Under the pieces are notes generated by a model that saw nothing but the letters and a program-made list of their open reading frames with translations, searched no databases and had not been told where the DNA came from. Of a stretch of DNA of 64,000 bases, positions 42,240 to 52,801 are shown one piece after another (the first letter of the stretch is position 1; each line of letters starts with the position of its first letter). The DNA lies in contig JAURVT010000049.1 in NCBI GenBank assembly GCA_030655315.1, forward strand, positions 62,001 through 126,000, given 5' to 3'. The stretch is from Nocardioidaceae bacterium. Its GTDB lineage: Bacteria; Actinomycetota; Actinomycetes; Propionibacteriales; Nocardioidaceae. The position numbers were made by a program, and so were the translations under genes.

Positions 42240-43549
42240 GCCCGACGTTCCGGGCCCTGTCGATCCGCAACTACCGCGTCTACGCCGCCGGCTCCCTCGT
42301 GTCGAACACCGGCACCTGGATGCAGCGCGTGGCACAGGACTGGCTCGTCCTCGCCCTCACCGGCAGCGGCACCGCGCTCGGCATCACCACGGGTCTGCAG
42401 CTGCTCCCGGCCCTGCTCTTCTCGCCGATCGCGGGGGTCGTCGCCGACCGCTTCCCCAAGCGGCGCATCCTCATGCTCACCCAGTTCGCGATGGCGATCC
42501 CCGCCGCGCTGCTCGGCGTGCTGGCCATCACCGGCGCCGTCGAGGTGTGGCACGTCTACGTGCTCGCGTTCGCCTTCGGCACCGCGACCGCCTTCGACGC
42601 CCCCGCGCGCCAGTCGTTCGTCGTCGAGATGGTCGGACGCGACGACCTCGCCAACGCCGTCGGGCTCAACTCGGCCTCCTTCAACTCCGGCCGGATGATC
42701 GGTCCGGCCCTCGCCGGCCTGCTCATCGCGACGCTCGGGTCGGGACCCGGGGCGACCGGCTGGGTGATCCTGATCAACGCCTTCAGCTACGTCGCGGTCC
42801 TCGCGTCGCTACTGGCCCTGAACACCCGGCTCCTGCACCCGTCCGACCCGGTGGCCCGCGGACGCGGGGCCGTCCGGGAGGGCATGCGATACGTCCGCTC
42901 GCGCCCGGACCTGATGCTCCTGCTCGCCACCGTCTTCTTCGTCGGCACCTTCGGCATGAACTTCCAGATGACGAGCGCGCTGATGGCCACCGAGGTCTTC
43001 GACAAGGGCGCGGGGGCCTACGGGCTGCTCGGCTCGATCATGGCGGTCGGCTCGCTCGCCGGCGCGCTGCTCGCGGCCCGCCGCGTCCGTCCGCGCCTGC
43101 GGCTCGTCGTCGGCTCGGGGGTGGTGTTCGCCGTGGTCGAGGTCCTCGCCGGGCTGATGCCCACCTACACCACGTTCGCGGTCATCCTGCCGCTGCTCGG
43201 CCTCACCGCGCTGACGATGGTGACCTCGGCCAACGCGACCGTCCAGCTGTCCACCAGCCCGCAGATGCGCGGACGTGTCGCCTCGCTGTACCTGATGATC
43301 TTCCTCGGCGGCACCCCGCTGGGCGCGCCCTTCATCGGCTGGCTCGGCGAGACGTTCGGGGCACGCTGGACGCTCGTGGGCGGCGGTGCGATCACCCTGG
43401 TCGGCATCCTGGTGTGCACCGCCGTGTTCGTGCACCGTCAGGGCCTGGTGGTCCGCCCGCACCTCGGCCGGCACCCCGCGTGGGACGTGTCGACGCGCGA
43501 GGACCTCGCCGAGCGCGAGCGCGAGCAGCACCTGGCATCCTTGCGGTGA
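42236..43549 (+). CDS. MFS exporter (EntS/MFS_3 type)
   Basis: A 437-residue exporter of the MFS_3 (enterobactin-exporter-like) group. The opening FRALSIRNYRVYAAGSLVSNTGTWMQRVAQDWLVLALTGSGTALGITTGLQLLPALLFSPIAGVVADRFPKRR is diagnostic, with FDAPARQSFVVEMVGRDDLANAVGLNSASFNSGRMIGPALAGLL after helix 4. About 12 helices, and a hydrophilic tail. GTG 42236 overlaps the marR stop. Regulation by the linked MarR suggests export of a toxic small molecule. Confidence 0.88.
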   Translation: MSPTFRALSIRNYRVYAAGSLVSNTGTWMQRVAQDWLVLALTGSGTALGITTGLQLLPALLFSPIAGVVADRFPKRRILMLTQFAMAIPAALLGVLAITGAVEVWHVYVLAFAFGTATAFDAPARQSFVVEMVGRDDLANAVGLNSASFNSGRMIGPALAGLLIATLGSGPGATGWVILINAFSYVAVLASLLALNTRLLHPSDPVARGRGAVREGMRYVRSRPDLMLLLATVFFVGTFGMNFQMTSALMATEVFDKGAGAYGLLGSIMAVGSLAGALLAARRVRPRLRLVVGSGVVFAVVEVLAGLMPTYTTFAVILPLLGLTALTMVTSANATVQLSTSPQMRGRVASLYLMIFLGGTPLGAPFIGWLGETFGARWTLVGGGAITLVGILVCTAVFVHRQGLVVRPHLGRHPAWDVSTREDLAEREREQHLASLR

Positions 43550-44319
43550 TGGACACCGATCGCCTCACCTCGGACCGCTACCTCGCCGTCGTCGGCGTCG
43601 AGTCCGCACGGCTCGCCGACGCCGCCGAGGGCCTGCTCGACGCGCCCGTCCCGAGCTGTCCGGGCTGGGACGTCGCGACGCTCGTCCGCCACGTCGCGGG
43701 CGTCTACCGCCACACGACCCTCACCGTCCGGCTCGGCGCCGAGCCCGAGCCGGGCGGGGACGCCGTCCCCGCGGTCGACCCCGACCCGGTGCTCGACCTG
43801 CGGCTCGCCGCGGCCGAGCTGGTCACGCAGCTCACCGCCACCGACCCCGCTGCCGCCTGCCGCACCTGGGCGCCCGAGGACCAGACCCAGGGGTTCTGGT
43901 TCCGCCGGATGGCGCACGAGAGCGTCGTGCACCGGATCGACGCCGAGCTCGCCCGCAGCGCCGCCACCACGACCGACGGCGCCACCGACGTCGACGTCGA
44001 CGTCGCGCTGGACGGCGTCGACGAGTTCCTGACGATGTTCGTCGGCGGGTCCTGGGCCGAGGCCGGCATCGTGCCCCAGCACCCCGTCGACGCGGCCGTC
44101 CGCCTCACCGCCGACGGCCGGTCCTGGACGGTTCACGTCGACGTCGACGTGGTCCGCACCGAGCCGGGCGCCGACGGTGACGTCGACGCCGAGGTGGCGG
44201 GCGGTGCCGGCGACCTGCTCGCCTGGGTGTGGGGACGCGTCCCCGTCGACGGGCTGTCGGTCAGCGGCGACGAGTCCGCGGTGGCCGAGCTGCGCGCCCG
44301 CTTCGCCGAGCTCTCGTGA
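43549..44319 (+). CDS. Maleylpyruvate-isomerase-family mycothiol-dependent protein (MDMPI fold)
   Basis: A 256-residue protein. The N-terminal DinB/MDMPI four-helix domain has VPSCPGWDVATLVRHVAGVYRH (W and H of the metal site) and FWFRRMAHESVVHRIDAELA (H..HR motif, the remaining ligands). The C-terminal SCP2-like part includes AVRLTADGRSWTVHVD and AGDLLAWVWGRVPVDGL. Proteins of this family use mycothiol as a cofactor, consistent with an actinomycete. The reaction is not determined. It starts one base inside the MFS stop (TGATG) and overlaps the next gene by 4 nt. Confidence 0.83.
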   Translation: MDTDRLTSDRYLAVVGVESARLADAAEGLLDAPVPSCPGWDVATLVRHVAGVYRHTTLTVRLGAEPEPGGDAVPAVDPDPVLDLRLAAAELVTQLTATDPAAACRTWAPEDQTQGFWFRRMAHESVVHRIDAELARSAATTTDGATDVDVDVALDGVDEFLTMFVGGSWAEAGIVPQHPVDAAVRLTADGRSWTVHVDVDVVRTEPGADGDVDAEVAGGAGDLLAWVWGRVPVDGLSVSGDESAVAELRARFAELS

Positions 44320-45263
44320 ACCCGCGCTACCGGCGCCTGATCATCCCGGGCCTGCTCGTCGCGCTGCTCGTCGTCGTGGTGGTGTCGGCCATCACCAGCC
44401 GTGCCGACGCCGACGACGGGGGCTACGTGTCGGGAGGCGACGACTCCACCGGTGCCGTCGCCGCGCACGAGCGGGTCTCGACGATCCGCGATCCTCGGGT
44501 GTCGGAGTCGAGCGGGCTCGTGGTGAGCACCCGTGACCCGCGCCTGGCCTACACGATGAACGACTCGGGCAACGCGCCGACGGTGCTCGTCGTCGAGATC
44601 GCGTCGGGCGACGTCGTCGGCACCACCGAGCTGGAGGGCGACGGGTTCGCCGACGTCGAGGCGCTGGCCGTCGACGGCGACGGCACGCTCTGGATCGGTG
44701 ACGTCGGCGACAACGCCGGCACGCGCGACGACCTCGCCGTCTACAGCACCGGGCAGCCCGGTCGGGGCGACGCCGCCGCGACGCCGCGCCGGTTCCCCGT
44801 CGCCTACGCCGGCGGGGTGGCCGAGGACGCGGAGGCGCTGCTCGCCGACCCCGCCACCGGCCGGCTGTCCGTCGTCACCAAGGGCTTCCTCGGGGGCTCG
44901 CTGTACCGGCTGCCCGCGCGCCTCGGCACCGACCGCGTCAACTTGATGCGCCCGGTCGAGGGCTTCCGCGCCCCGCTGCTCGTCACCGACGCGTCGTTCC
45001 TGCCCAACGGCTCGGCCTTCCTGCTCCGCACCTACATCGGGGTGTTCGCCTACGACGCGGGGACGCTCGAGCGCACCTGGTCGGCCGGTCTCCCGCCGCA
45101 GGAGCAGGGCGAGACCCTCGCCGTCGAGCCCGGCGGCCGCTCGGCGCTCATCGGCACCGAGGGCGTCCCCTCCCCGCTCGAGCGCATCGCCCTCCCCGCG
45201 CGCGCGTCCGGCGTCCCCGCCGGCCTCGCCCCCGTCGGCGGGGTCGTCGACGCCGCCGCCTGA
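44316..45263 (+). CDS. Membrane-anchored extracytoplasmic protein, possible beta-propeller
   Basis: A 315-residue protein with an N-terminal signal anchor (RLIIPGLLVALLVVVVVSAITSRA) and a large outside domain. Repeated strand-turn patterns (YTMNDSGNAPTVLVVEIASGDVVGTTEL, EALAVDGDGTLWIGDVGDNAGTRDDLAVYS, EDAEALLADPATGRLSVVTKG, LPNGSAFLLRTYIGVFAYDAGTLERTW) suggest a beta-propeller, perhaps of the phytase-like or esterase-like type. No catalytic motif is evident. It is last in the marR-MFS-MDMPI run. Intergenic DNA and then the IS481 element follow within 45 bp. Confidence 0.72.
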   Translation: MNPRYRRLIIPGLLVALLVVVVVSAITSRADADDGGYVSGGDDSTGAVAAHERVSTIRDPRVSESSGLVVSTRDPRLAYTMNDSGNAPTVLVVEIASGDVVGTTELEGDGFADVEALAVDGDGTLWIGDVGDNAGTRDDLAVYSTGQPGRGDAAATPRRFPVAYAGGVAEDAEALLADPATGRLSVVTKGFLGGSLYRLPARLGTDRVNLMRPVEGFRAPLLVTDASFLPNGSAFLLRTYIGVFAYDAGTLERTWSAGLPPQEQGETLAVEPGGRSALIGTEGVPSPLERIALPARASGVPAGLAPVGGVVDAAA

Positions 45264-45307
45264 CCGTCGTCGGATTCCCAGGTAGGCACGGGAGACCGAC
45301 AGTGTGA

Positions 45308-46597
45308 TGTGTCAGGACATCGGTGACACGTGTGTCATGACTTCGGTGACGGTAGTCGTTTGGGTGTGAGTTGGTATTTGCGGTCGGGGTCGAGGTGTCG
45401 GAACTCGATGAGGTCGTCGTGGTGGAAGATCGCGATGGCGGGGTCTTCGCGCAGGATGGTGAGGGTTTCGCCGGCCCAGGCTTTCCCGATGCTCATCTGG
45501 GTGTTCTGGCCGATGTCTATGACGCCGTTGGGGCGGACGTGGACGGTGGCGGTGGTCATCGGTGCTCGTAGTGGTGTGGCCGCGGCGGACGCGCGTGGGG
45601 CTGCTTGGTAGGCCTGCGCGGGGGTGGCGCCGTGATGGGCCTGGTGGGGTCGTTGGTGGTTGAAGATCAGGTCGTAGGCGTCGAGCTGGCGTTGCAGATC
45701 GGCCAGGGTGGCTGGTGCGGGTCGGGCGCGGAGCCATTGGCGCAGGGTCGACCACTCGCGTTCCTTCTTCCCGCAGGTCTGTGGATGACGCGGGCGGGCC
45801 AGGATCGGCATGATCCCGGCATTGCGTAGTCGGGCCTCGAACTCGCCCAGGCCGGGATTGCGTCGCCGGCGTTGGGTGAACGCGGTCCCTGAGTCGGTCA
45901 TGAACGCTGCCGGACGCCCGTGGCGGGCCATCGCGGTCTCCAGGCAGGCCCACGCGTTCGCGGTGCTCTCAGCGTCGCAGGCCAGCGAGGCCATCAGCTG
46001 GCGCGAGCAGTCGTCCAGGATCCGCAGCACGACCACCACGGTGCCCTCGGCGAGCTTGGTCTTCATGCCGTCCATCTGCCACCGCTCGTTCGCCGCTGTG
46101 GCAGCGAACCGTCGGAACGAACCCTTGGGGCGCTTCTTGGGCTGATCGAGGACCACACCGGCCCGACGCAGGACCCGATGGATCGTGGACACCGACGGCA
46201 CTTGCTCGACCCCCTCGGTCAGCAGCCAGGACCGGATACTGACCGCGCCGGCATCCCACCCCTGCCCGATCAGCTCGGCCCGCTTGGCCAGCAACACCCC
46301 CGCCACGACCTCGGTGGTCTGAGACGGCGATGAACGCGGCCGCGTCGAGCGCGGAACCAGACCCTCCAGACCCTCGGCCAGGAACCGTCGCCGCAACCGG
46401 TAGTACGTCTGACGACTGATGCCCTGCTCGGCACAGAACGACGTCACGTCCTGGGCAGGATCGACCTGCAAGAAGTACGCCACGGCCAACCGCACATCCA
46501 TCGGGACCACCACATCTGCCATCCCCGATCATCTGGGCACAGCTACCGGGTGTCACCGATGTCCTGACACATCCCTGTCACAGATGTCCTGACACAC
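45308..46597. mobile_element. IS481-family insertion sequence, about 1.29 kb, apparently intact
   Basis: Perfect 22-bp terminal inverted repeats TGTGTCAGGACATCGGTGAC+AC lie at 45308-45329 and, inverted, at 46550-46571. Each end carries a second, diverged copy: left inner from about 45331 (TGTGTCATGACTTCGGTGAC) and right outer 46576-46597 (differing by 2 bases). The element holds one transposase gene on the minus strand. It sits between complete genes and disrupts neither. The boundary at the right end (46571 or 46597) and the target duplication are uncertain: CGACA occurs just outside both ends but with unequal offsets. Confidence 0.88.
45335..46522 (-). CDS. IS481-family transposase
   Basis: A 395-residue DDE transposase. 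The N-terminal helix-turn-helix is VTSFCAEQGISRQTYYRLRRRFLAEG. The integrase core has the catalytic triad in WQMDGMKT (D), FMTDSGTAF (D) and KKEREWSTL (E), with the IS481/IS3-like ending FNHQRPHQAHHGATPAQAY. All three acidic residues are present and the frame is uninterrupted, so the element may be active. Base composition is slightly lower in GC, with more T at third positions, than the neighbouring genes, pointing to recent arrival. Confidence 0.92.
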   Translation of the reverse strand: MADVVVPMDVRLAVAYFLQVDPAQDVTSFCAEQGISRQTYYRLRRRFLAEGLEGLVPRSTRPRSSPSQTTEVVAGVLLAKRAELIGQGWDAGAVSIRSWLLTEGVEQVPSVSTIHRVLRRAGVVLDQPKKRPKGSFRRFAATAANERWQMDGMKTKLAEGTVVVVLRILDDCSRQLMASLACDAESTANAWACLETAMARHGRPAAFMTDSGTAFTQRRRRNPGLGEFEARLRNAGIMPILARPRHPQTCGKKEREWSTLRQWLRARPAPATLADLQRQLDAYDLIFNHQRPHQAHHGATPAQAYQAAPRASAAATPLRAPMTTATVHVRPNGVIDIGQNTQMSIGKAWAGETLTILREDPAIAIFHHDDLIEFRHLDPDRKYQLTPKRLPSPKS

Positions 46598-46691
46598 GAC
46601 ACACGGTTTTCCGACAGGACCACGGAGAACTTCCCGTGGTTCCGTCGGTCCACCGTGCCAGGTGGTGCTGGAGTGACGACGGGCCCGCGCG

Positions 46692-47297
46692 TCACGTCGT
46701 CGTGGTGTCGGTGCCGCCGTCGTCGGCCAGCAGCAGGTAGATCCGGCGGCGCGCGTCCTTGAGGATCGCGATGGCCTCGGTCACCTGCTCGGGACGTCCG
46801 ACCTGGGCGACCTGCATGGCGGCGCCGGCGAGCTCGGGGATCGCGCCGCGGAGCTCGCGGAAGCCGTCGTTGCCGGCGCCGTCGACGGACTCCCAGACGG
46901 CGTCGAGCTCGTCCCGGTGCTCCTCGACGTAGGCCGTGCCGTCGTCGGTGAGGTGGACGACCGAGCGTCCCTCGGCCTTCTCGGTGCGGACCAGGCCCTC
47001 GTCGCCGAGCTGGGCGAGGATCGGGTAGACCGAGCCGGGGCTCGGGCTCCAGACGCCGCCGGTGCGCTCCTTGACCTCCTGGATGATCTGGTAGCCGTGC
47101 ATCGGCTCCTGCGCGAGCAGGGCCAGGACGGCGTTGCGGACGTCGCCACGGGCGCGCCCGCGGCCTCCGCGTCGGCCGCGGCCACGTCCGTCGGGCGGGC
47201 CGAAGCCTGGTCCCATCGGTCCGAAGCCGGGGCCTCCCGGGCCGAACCCGGGTCCGAAGCCGCGTGCGCGGCGGGGGTGGGGGTGGATGCCTCGCAT
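46692..47297 (-). CDS. PadR-family transcriptional regulator with Gly/Arg-rich N-terminus
   Basis: A 201-residue PadR protein. Residues 1-50 are a low-complexity Gly/Pro/Phe/Arg region (GFGPGFGPGGPGFGP). The winged helix is VRNAVLALLAQEPMHGYQIIQEVKERTGGVWSPSPGSVYPILAQLGDEGLV, with HGYQ and SPGSVYP landmarks. The C-terminal helices are short. AAGGAG precedes ATG 47297. Two CGATATATCG palindromes upstream are probable operators. The target beyond itself is unknown; the divergent tetR-DHA2 operon is the nearest candidate. The IS481 element ends 95-120 bp past its stop. Confidence 0.87.
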   Translation of the reverse strand: MRGIHPHPRRARGFGPGFGPGGPGFGPMGPGFGPPDGRGRGRRGGRGRARGDVRNAVLALLAQEPMHGYQIIQEVKERTGGVWSPSPGSVYPILAQLGDEGLVRTEKAEGRSVVHLTDDGTAYVEEHRDELDAVWESVDGAGNDGFRELRGAIPELAGAAMQVAQVGRPEQVTEAIAILKDARRRIYLLLADDGGTDTTTT

Positions 47298-47351
47298 GAG
47301 GAATCTCCTTCGTTCTCGGAGCAGTCTGGTTGACCGCTCGCGATAGGTAGA

Positions 47352-47398
47352 CGATATATCGGCGCTGCTGAGCAGTCAAGACCTCTCGCGATATATCG
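47352..47398. promoter_or_regulatory. Two CGATATATCG palindromes: PadR operators
   Basis: Perfect 10-bp palindromes at 47352-47361 and 47389-47398, centres 37 bp apart, 55-100 nt before the padR-type start codon on the minus strand. They are the most AT-rich spots in the area. Confidence 0.75.
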
Positions 47399-47491
47399 CC
47401 GAGATCTGTCGGTGGGAGGCGTCAGGGTGGGGCGAGCAGCGACGGTGGCGGTCGTCACAGGAGATCTCGACCGATTCGCTGCGCGGGGAAT

Positions 47492-47531
47492 GAAACCGTT
47501 CCGTACTGTCTTGATGAGACGAAACGGTTTC
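47492..47531. promoter_or_regulatory. TetR operator: GAAACCGTT / AACGGTTTC inverted repeat
   Basis: Arms at 47492-47500 and 47523-47531. The right copy sits in an odd palindrome CGAAAC-G-GTTTCG (47520-47532). It lies 31-70 nt before the tetR-type gene and probably mediates autorepression. Confidence 0.7.
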
Positions 47532-47561
47532 GTTCCATATGTGACGAGAAGGTGAACACGC

Positions 47562-48215
47562 ATGACCCCAGGCCCCGACACGACCGCGCCGGTGGCCCGT
47601 CCGCGCGTCGAGGGCGACCGTGAGCAGGAGATCCTGGACGCCACGCTCGACGTGCTGTCCGACGTCGGATACGACCGGCTGACGATGGACGCGGTCGCCT
47701 CGGCGGCCCGGGCGTCCAAGGCCACGCTCTACCGCCGCTGGAGCAGCAAGGCGAGCCTCGTGATCGACGCGCTGCTGTCGCAGAAGGCGCCCACCGAGCT
47801 GCCCGACACCGGCACGCTGCGCGGCGACCTGCTCGGCACGTTCTGCGGCATGGGCGGGCTCACCGACCAGCGCCAGATCCGGGTCCTGGCCAGCGTCATC
47901 ACCGCGATCGCCCGGGACGAGGACTTCGCGTCGGCGTTCCGACGCGACTTCATCGGCCCCAAGGTCGCCCTCACCACGACGATCTTCGAGCGGGCGAGGG
48001 ACCGCGGCGAGGTCCGCGCCGACCTCGACCTCGACCTGATCGCCCAGGCGCTGCCGGGCATCGTCCTGCACCGCCGGTTCCTGCTCGGCGAGCTCCCGGA
48101 CGTCGCCTTCATCACGACCGTCATCGACCAGATCATCCTGCCCGCCGCCGTCGTCGGGCAGACCGCGCACACCGACCCCACCACGGGTCCCACGAACCAG
48201 GAAGACCTCACATGA
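47562..48215 (+). CDS. TetR-family repressor of the downstream DHA2 exporter
   Basis: A 217-residue TetR protein. The helix-turn-helix is DREQEILDATLDVLSDVGYDRLTMDAVASAARASKATLYRRWSSKASLVIDAL. The C-terminal ligand domain follows the TetR_C_16-like pattern (FRRDFIGPKVALTTTIFERARDRGEVRADLDLDLIAQALPGIVLHRRFLLGE). GAAGGTGAAC precedes ATG 47562. The gene overlaps the exporter gene by 4 nt (ATGA), and a GAAACCGTT inverted repeat lies just upstream. The standard model is derepression by a drug-like ligand. Confidence 0.92.
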   Translation: MTPGPDTTAPVARPRVEGDREQEILDATLDVLSDVGYDRLTMDAVASAARASKATLYRRWSSKASLVIDALLSQKAPTELPDTGTLRGDLLGTFCGMGGLTDQRQIRVLASVITAIARDEDFASAFRRDFIGPKVALTTTIFERARDRGEVRADLDLDLIAQALPGIVLHRRFLLGELPDVAFITTVIDQIILPAAVVGQTAHTDPTTGPTNQEDLT

Positions 48216-49819
48216 CCTCCACCACCGACGGCCCGGCGCAGACCGACGTCGCACCGCCCGAGAGGAAGCTCCACCTCGGGTGGGCCCTCGTCCTGATCTC
48301 CATGGCCCAGCTGATGGTCGTGCTCGACGCGTCCATCGCCAACATCGCGCTGCCCTTCATCGGCGCCGACCTCGACATCAACGACGCCAACCTCACCTGG
48401 ATCGTCACCGGCTACGCCCTGGCCTTCGGTGGCCTGCTGCTGCTCGGTGGACGCCTCGGCGACCTCTACGGCCGTCGTCGCGTCTTCATGATCGGCCTCG
48501 TCGTCTTCGCGGTCGCCTCGCTGCTGGGCGGCGCCGCGCAGAACGAGGCGCTCCTGCTCGCCGCGCGTGGCCTGCAGGGCCTCGGTGCCGCGCTCGCCTC
48601 GCCCGCCGCGCTCGCGCTGATCGCCACGACCTTCCCCGCCGGCCCGGCGCGCAACCGCGCGTTCGCGGTCTACGCCGCCATGTCGGGCGCCGGTGCGGCC
48701 GTCGGCCTGATCCTCGGTGGCTGGCTCACCGGCCTCGACCCGGTCTTCGGCCTCGAGGGATGGCGCCTGACCTTCCTCATCAACGTCCCGATCGGCCTGG
48801 TCGCCGCCTCGCTGGCTCCCCGCTTCCTCAACGAGTCCGAGTCGCACCCCGGCCAGCTCGACGTGCCCGGTGCGATCACCGGCTCGCTCGGCCTGCTGGG
48901 CCTGGTCTACGGCTTCAGCCGCGCCGGTGACGCCGCCTACGGCTGGGGCGACCCGTGGACGATCGCCTCGATCGCCGCCGGCGTCGCGCTGCTCGCCGCG
49001 TTCGCCTTCGTCGAGTCCCGCGTCGCGCACCCGCTGCTGCCCACCCGTGTCTTCGCCAACCGCACCCGTGCCACCAGCTTCGGCGTGATGATGCTCGTGC
49101 CGGCCGCGATGTTCGCGATGTTCTACTTCCTGAGCCTGTTCATCCAGCTCGTCGTGGGCTACAGCCCGCTGCACACCGGGTTCGCGTTCCTGCCGTTCTC
49201 CTTCGGCATCGTCATCGGCGCAGGCCTGTCGTCCAACCTCGTCAACCGGATCGACCCGCGCTTCATCGCCGGCACCGGCACGCTGATGGCTGCCGCCGCC
49301 CTGTTCGGGTTCTCCCGGCTCTCGGTGCCCACCGGCGCGTCGGACCTGCTCGCCCTCGGGGCGAACGGCCACCTCGGCGACGGCGTCAACTACTGGACGT
49401 CGATCTTCCCGTTCATCATGCTGATGTCGGTCGGCATGGGCGCGGTCTTCGTGCCCCTCACCCTGACCGCGGTGCACCACCTGCGGGCCGAGGACTCCGG
49501 CATCGGCTCCGGCGTGCTCAACACGATGCAGCAGGTCGGCGGCGCGCTCGGCCTGGCCATCCTCGGCACGGTCTCGGTCCACTTCGCGGCCGGCACCAAG
49601 TCCGACCTCGTCCGTGACCTCGGCGCGCAGGGCGTGCCCCGCGAGGGTGCCGAGGGCCTGGCGTTCATCGGCTCCTTCACCGAGGGCGCCACGGCGGCGT
49701 TCCTGGTCGGCGCGGTCCTGATCGCGATCGGGTCGCTGGCGATCTGGACGCTGCTCAACGTCAAGCACGAGGAGCTCGCCACCGACGGCCCGGACGACCA
49801 GCCGGTCCACATCGGCTGA
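48212..49819 (+). CDS. DHA2-type MFS multidrug exporter
   Basis: A 535-residue, 14-helix EmrB/QacA-type exporter. Landmarks: [27 protein letters not shown] (motif D1 in helix 1), [30 protein letters not shown] (motif A), [20 protein letters not shown] (motif B), and [25 protein letters not shown] in the C-terminal half. It lacks the coiled-coil tail of the exporter at 37528. It is co-transcribed with the TetR gene and followed by a strong terminator. Substrates cannot be inferred. Confidence 0.92.
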   Translation: MTSTTDGPAQTDVAPPERKLHLGWALVLISMAQLMVVLDASIANIALPFIGADLDINDANLTWIVTGYALAFGGLLLLGGRLGDLYGRRRVFMIGLVVFAVASLLGGAAQNEALLLAARGLQGLGAALASPAALALIATTFPAGPARNRAFAVYAAMSGAGAAVGLILGGWLTGLDPVFGLEGWRLTFLINVPIGLVAASLAPRFLNESESHPGQLDVPGAITGSLGLLGLVYGFSRAGDAAYGWGDPWTIASIAAGVALLAAFAFVESRVAHPLLPTRVFANRTRATSFGVMMLVPAAMFAMFYFLSLFIQLVVGYSPLHTGFAFLPFSFGIVIGAGLSSNLVNRIDPRFIAGTGTLMAAAALFGFSRLSVPTGASDLLALGANGHLGDGVNYWTSIFPFIMLMSVGMGAVFVPLTLTAVHHLRAEDSGIGSGVLNTMQQVGGALGLAILGTVSVHFAAGTKSDLVRDLGAQGVPREGAEGLAFIGSFTEGATAAFLVGAVLIAIGSLAIWTLLNVKHEELATDGPDDQPVHIG

Positions 49820-49841
49820 CGTCCCACCGACGGCACCACGC

Positions 49842-49876
49842 AGGGCCCGGTCACCGCGAGGCGGTGGCCGGGCCCT
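49842..49876 (+). terminator. Strong hairpin terminator of the tetR-DHA2 operon
   Basis: 16-bp arms (49842-49857 and 49861-49876, AGGGCCCGGTCACCGC and complement) with one T-G wobble and a 3-nt loop, 22 nt past the stop. The downstream sequence lacks a U-tract. Confidence 0.8.
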
Positions 49877-49965
49877 CGTCGTCCCGACCCGCTCCGGGAT
49901 GCGCTCGCGCCCGTGCGGTGTTGGGTGGGGAGACCACCGACTCCCACGCCGAAGGACCTCACCAG

Positions 49966-51948
<1,983 letters not shown>

Positions 51949-51990
51949 CCGGATGGTGGAGCAACGCCGCCGGTCGGGACGCCGGGCGCG

Positions 51991-52695
51991 TCAGCGCAGG
52001 GAGTAGGCGGCGATGGAGACGCCGACGTAGTGGCTGACGAAGGCCGCGACGGTGAGGGCGTGGAAGACCTCGTGGAACCCGAACCAGGTGGGGAACGGGT
52101 TGGGGCGCTTGATGCCGTAGACCAGTCCGCCGAGGGAGTACAGACCGCCGCCGACGAACATCAGCACCACCACCGCGGTCGACCCGTTGGCCACGAACTC
52201 GCCGGTGTAGAGCACCGCCACCCAGCCCAGCCCGACGTAGATGGGCACGTAGAGCCAGCGGGGCGCGTCGACCCAGAACACCCGGAAGAACACGCCGAGG
52301 ATCGCCCCGCCCCAGACCACCGACAGCAAGATGGTGGCCTCGCGCTCGGGCAGCAGCAGCAGGCTGAACGGGGTGTAGGAGCCGGCGATCAGCAGGAAGA
52401 TGTTGGCGTGGTCCCAGCGCTTGAGCACGTCGTGGGCCCGGGGCTGCCAGGTGCCGCGGTGGTACACCGCGCTCACGCCGAACAGCAGCAGCGACGTCAC
52501 CATGAAGACCGCCGCGCCGATCTTGTTGACCGCCCCGGGGGACAGCACGATCAGTACGATGAAGGCCGCCAGCGCCAGTGGCCATGTTCCCGCGTGCAAC
52601 CATCCACGCAGGTGGGGCTTGATCTCACGGGCGACCTCGCGGACGCGGTCGCCGACCTCGCTGACGAGGTCGGTGCTGCGGTCGCCGGTGTCCAT
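51991..52695 (-). CDS. Hemolysin III / YqfA-family membrane protein
   Basis: A 234-residue protein of the PAQR-related hemolysin III family with seven helices. Landmarks: GTWPLALAAFIVLIVLSP, TSLLLFGVSAVYHRGTW (SxxYH), RWDHANIFLLIAGSYTPFSLLLL (DHxxI..AGSYTP), GGGLYSLGGLVYGIKRPNPFPTWFGFHEVFHALTVAAF (FGxHExFHxxxxxA with the metal-binding His). ATG 52695 is preferred over the ATG at 52767 because TACGCT (complement of 52703-52708) ends 7 nt before it. True haemolysis is doubtful; membrane homeostasis or Zn-dependent lipid hydrolysis is more likely for this fold. Confidence 0.88.
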   Translation of the reverse strand: MDTGDRSTDLVSEVGDRVREVAREIKPHLRGWLHAGTWPLALAAFIVLIVLSPGAVNKIGAAVFMVTSLLLFGVSAVYHRGTWQPRAHDVLKRWDHANIFLLIAGSYTPFSLLLLPEREATILLSVVWGGAILGVFFRVFWVDAPRWLYVPIYVGLGWVAVLYTGEFVANGSTAVVVLMFVGGGLYSLGGLVYGIKRPNPFPTWFGFHEVFHALTVAAFVSHYVGVSIAAYSLR

Positions 52696-52801
52696 GTCAG
52701 CGAGCGTAGCCAGGTGGCCGTGCCCGCAGGTGCGGCAGTGACGAGGACGACCAGTCGTGGTGGTCACACCAGCAGGACCGAGGACGGAAGGGGAGCGAGT
52801 C

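Noticed and set aside
45264-45307. Gene disruption by the IS481 element
   Set aside because: The upstream membrane-anchored gene ends in a normal stop at 45263 and the PadR gene downstream is intact, so the insertion is intergenic.
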